From Clostridia bacterium (GTDB taxonomy: Bacteria; Bacillota; Clostridia; Oscillospirales; SIG627): 64,000 bases of DNA. Positions 62,811-64,000 of the stretch are shown here, in pieces. The stretch covers positions 1-64,000 of the forward strand of contig JAFWBD010000012.1 in assembly GCA_017507325.1 (NCBI GenBank), written 5' to 3'. Numbering within the stretch: the first letter of the stretch is position 1; every line of letters begins with the position of its first letter. A program made the translations under genes and the position numbers. The notes below the pieces were generated by a model. The model was given only the letters and a program-made list of their open reading frames with translations. It made no database searches and was not told where the DNA came from.

Positions 62811-64000
62811 TTTTCCGAATCCCTCTTTTCAAGATTTTGATAGTGTTGATAGATCCGCCGCGCATCGGCTGCGGAGATTCCTTTTGTTTGAGCCAATTCT
62901 TCCTCGGTAGCCTTTCGAATGGCCTGAATGCTTTTCCATTCCCGAAGCAAAATACCCGCTTTTTTTTCACCGATTCCCTCAATGGCCGTCAGAGATGATT
63001 TTTTCACCCCGCGCCTTCTTTGCGAATCCATACGGGAGAGGCTGAAACGGTGCACCTCCTCCTGAATGCCGTAAACAAATCGGAAGAGAGCGGTGTCAAA
63101 GGCAATGGAAATTTCTCTCTCACCGTCAGTCAGACAGCGGGTCTTATGGAAGGCATCCTTCACCATTCCGAAAACGGGAAGCGATATTCCTTGATCCTGC
63201 AAGGCTTTTTTGACCGCCGCCACCTGGCCTTCGGCACCGTCCACCAAAATCAGATCGGGCAGAGGAGAAAAGGCCGCGTCGCCGTTGCGGTAGCGCCGAA
63301 TGCGGCGGGAGACGGCCTCATACATACAGGCAAGATCATCCGGATGCTCGAGAGAAAGGGTAAAGCTTTTGTAGGCTCTTTTCAGAAAACGGGCGTTTTC
63401 CACTGTGATGATGCCCGCCGAAACCGCAGAGGAGCCGGAATTGGAAATATCAATGCTCTCGATCCGCTCCGGCACCACCTCCAAGGAAAGAAGCTTTGCC
63501 AGAGAGATCAGAACCGATTGATCCTTTTCCATTTGTGCACGGCGGTGAAGGGTGGCGGCCTTGGCGTTTTCCTCCGCCATTTTCAAAAGCGCCCTTCCCT
63601 CTCCCCGCCGAGGAAAAACAAATCGAACGGGAGAGTGCCCTTCAGCGGAAAGAAGGGCGGCGGTGGCGTCATATTCCTCATTCTCCACGGAGGCGGGCAG
63701 CAGGATACGGGAGGGCATATCCTCCCGTCCCCGATAAAGCGAGATCAGCATAGAGCAAAAGCTTTCCGCCGACAGGATCTCATCGGCTCCGAAATGGAAG
63801 CTGATGCTGTCTGCCAAGCGACCCTCCCGCACCGAAAGACGGTGGATACAGCCTCCCGCTTCATCGGAAAAAATACCGAATACATCGGCATGGAAATGCA
63901 GATCCCGCACCACCTGCTTGGTTTCGGAGAGAGTCTTCAAAGCGGCGATGCGATCCCGCAGTGCCGCCGCTCTCTCAAACTGCAATTCCTGCGCCGCCTC
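62807..64000 (-). CDS. uvrC: Excinuclease ABC subunit C, C-terminal part
   Basis: The frame is open to the window edge (398 codons incl. stop), so the N-terminal GIY-YIG nuclease lies outside. Visible from the edge: the UVR motif (QELQFERAAALRDRI), the RNase H-like 3'... 5'-side nuclease domain with ESIDISNSGSSAVSAGIITV, DLILVDGAEGQV and HKTRCL, and the C-terminal helix-hairpin-helix (LTAIEGIGEKKAGILL). It makes the dual incisions in nucleotide excision repair with UvrA/UvrB. It overlaps rsmD by 4 bases. Confidence 0.95.
   Translation of the reverse strand, partial: EAAQELQFERAAALRDRIAALKTLSETKQVVRDLHFHADVFGIFSDEAGGCIHRLSVREGRLADSISFHFGADEILSAESFCSMLISLYRGREDMPSRILLPASVENEEYDATAALLSAEGHSPVRFVFPRRGEGRALLKMAEENAKAATLHRRAQMEKDQSVLISLAKLLSLEVVPERIESIDISNSGSSAVSAGIITVENARFLKRAYKSFTLSLEHPDDLACMYEAVSRRIRRYRNGDAAFSPLPDLILVDGAEGQVAAVKKALQDQGISLPVFGMVKDAFHKTRCLTDGEREISIAFDTALFRFVYGIQEEVHRFSLSRMDSQRRRGVKKSSLTAIEGIGEKKAGILLREWKSIQAIRKATEEELAQTKGISAADARRIYQHYQNLEKRDSEK

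Overview
The window reads as a chromosomal segment of a low-to-mid GC Bacillota, most likely an anaerobic gut-type member of class Clostridia. The reasons are a clostridial division/cell-wall (dcw) cluster, ECF vitamin transporters, a tetrahydrofolate riboswitch, many sigma-A promoters of near-consensus form, AGGAGG-type ribosome binding sites, and clostridial families of unknown function (DUF5711, DUF5685, DUF1858). A genus cannot be assigned by eye. Gene density is very high: no gene-free stretch exceeds about 300 bases, and no tRNA, rRNA or CRISPR array was seen.

Layout. 1-350: the 5' part of an IS200/IS605-type transposase gene and its end hairpin. 407-2152: a lone peptide-binding lipoprotein gene with its own promoter and terminator. 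17924-2307 (minus strand): one long, tightly packed run, ruvC-ruvA-ruvB, a methyltransferase, ecfA1-ecfA2-ecfT, truA, DUF5711, cvpA, pgsA, clpE-like, a P-type-ATPase-like protein, DUF1858, trmK, nif3. 18103-19144: cysK. 19158-24157: an AraC-type regulator diverging from nagA plus a ROK kinase-like gene, then a degenerate phosphodiesterase-like gene. 24172-27435: hemolysin III-like protein (minus), a phosphoribosyltransferase and an ABC exporter (plus). 31352-27454 (minus): acyl-ACP thioesterase, tgt, rlmL-like and D-amino acid transaminase. 31475-40076 (plus): dnaE, class A PBP, tadA, THF riboswitch, folT, folC. 46392-40182 (minus): DUF5685, a J-domain protein, a membrane protein, dgt-like, an MBL hydrolase and a GH20 hexosaminidase. 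46533-47716 (plus): a CBM9-like protein and a GNAT acetyltransferase. 61573-47778 (minus): the dcw cluster mraZ-rsmH-ftsL-pbp-murE-murF-mraY-ftsW-murG-ftsQ-ftsZ, then a GT14 glycosyltransferase. 64000-61753 (minus): uvrC (partial), rsmD, coaD.

How the genes fit together. Folate salvage has its energising module (ecfA1/A2/T near 13 kb) and its folate-specific S component (folT, 38 kb) in the same window. FolT is controlled by a THF riboswitch and is followed by folC, which traps folates by polyglutamylation. Amino-sugar recycling is represented by nagA, the ROK protein and a cytoplasmic GH20 enzyme. Envelope synthesis is represented by the dcw cluster, the class A PBP, pgsA and Dat (D-amino acids).

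The most unusual item is an intact 884-residue protein with the overall architecture of a P-type cation ATPase in which every catalytic signature has been replaced. It is translationally coupled to a ClpE-like unfoldase. Other points of interest are a terminator overlapped by an 11-codon ORF inside the dcw cluster, an FtsZ lacking a recognisable C-terminal docking peptide, a GDPD-fold protein without metal ligands, and interlocked promoters between dnaE and the thioesterase operon.
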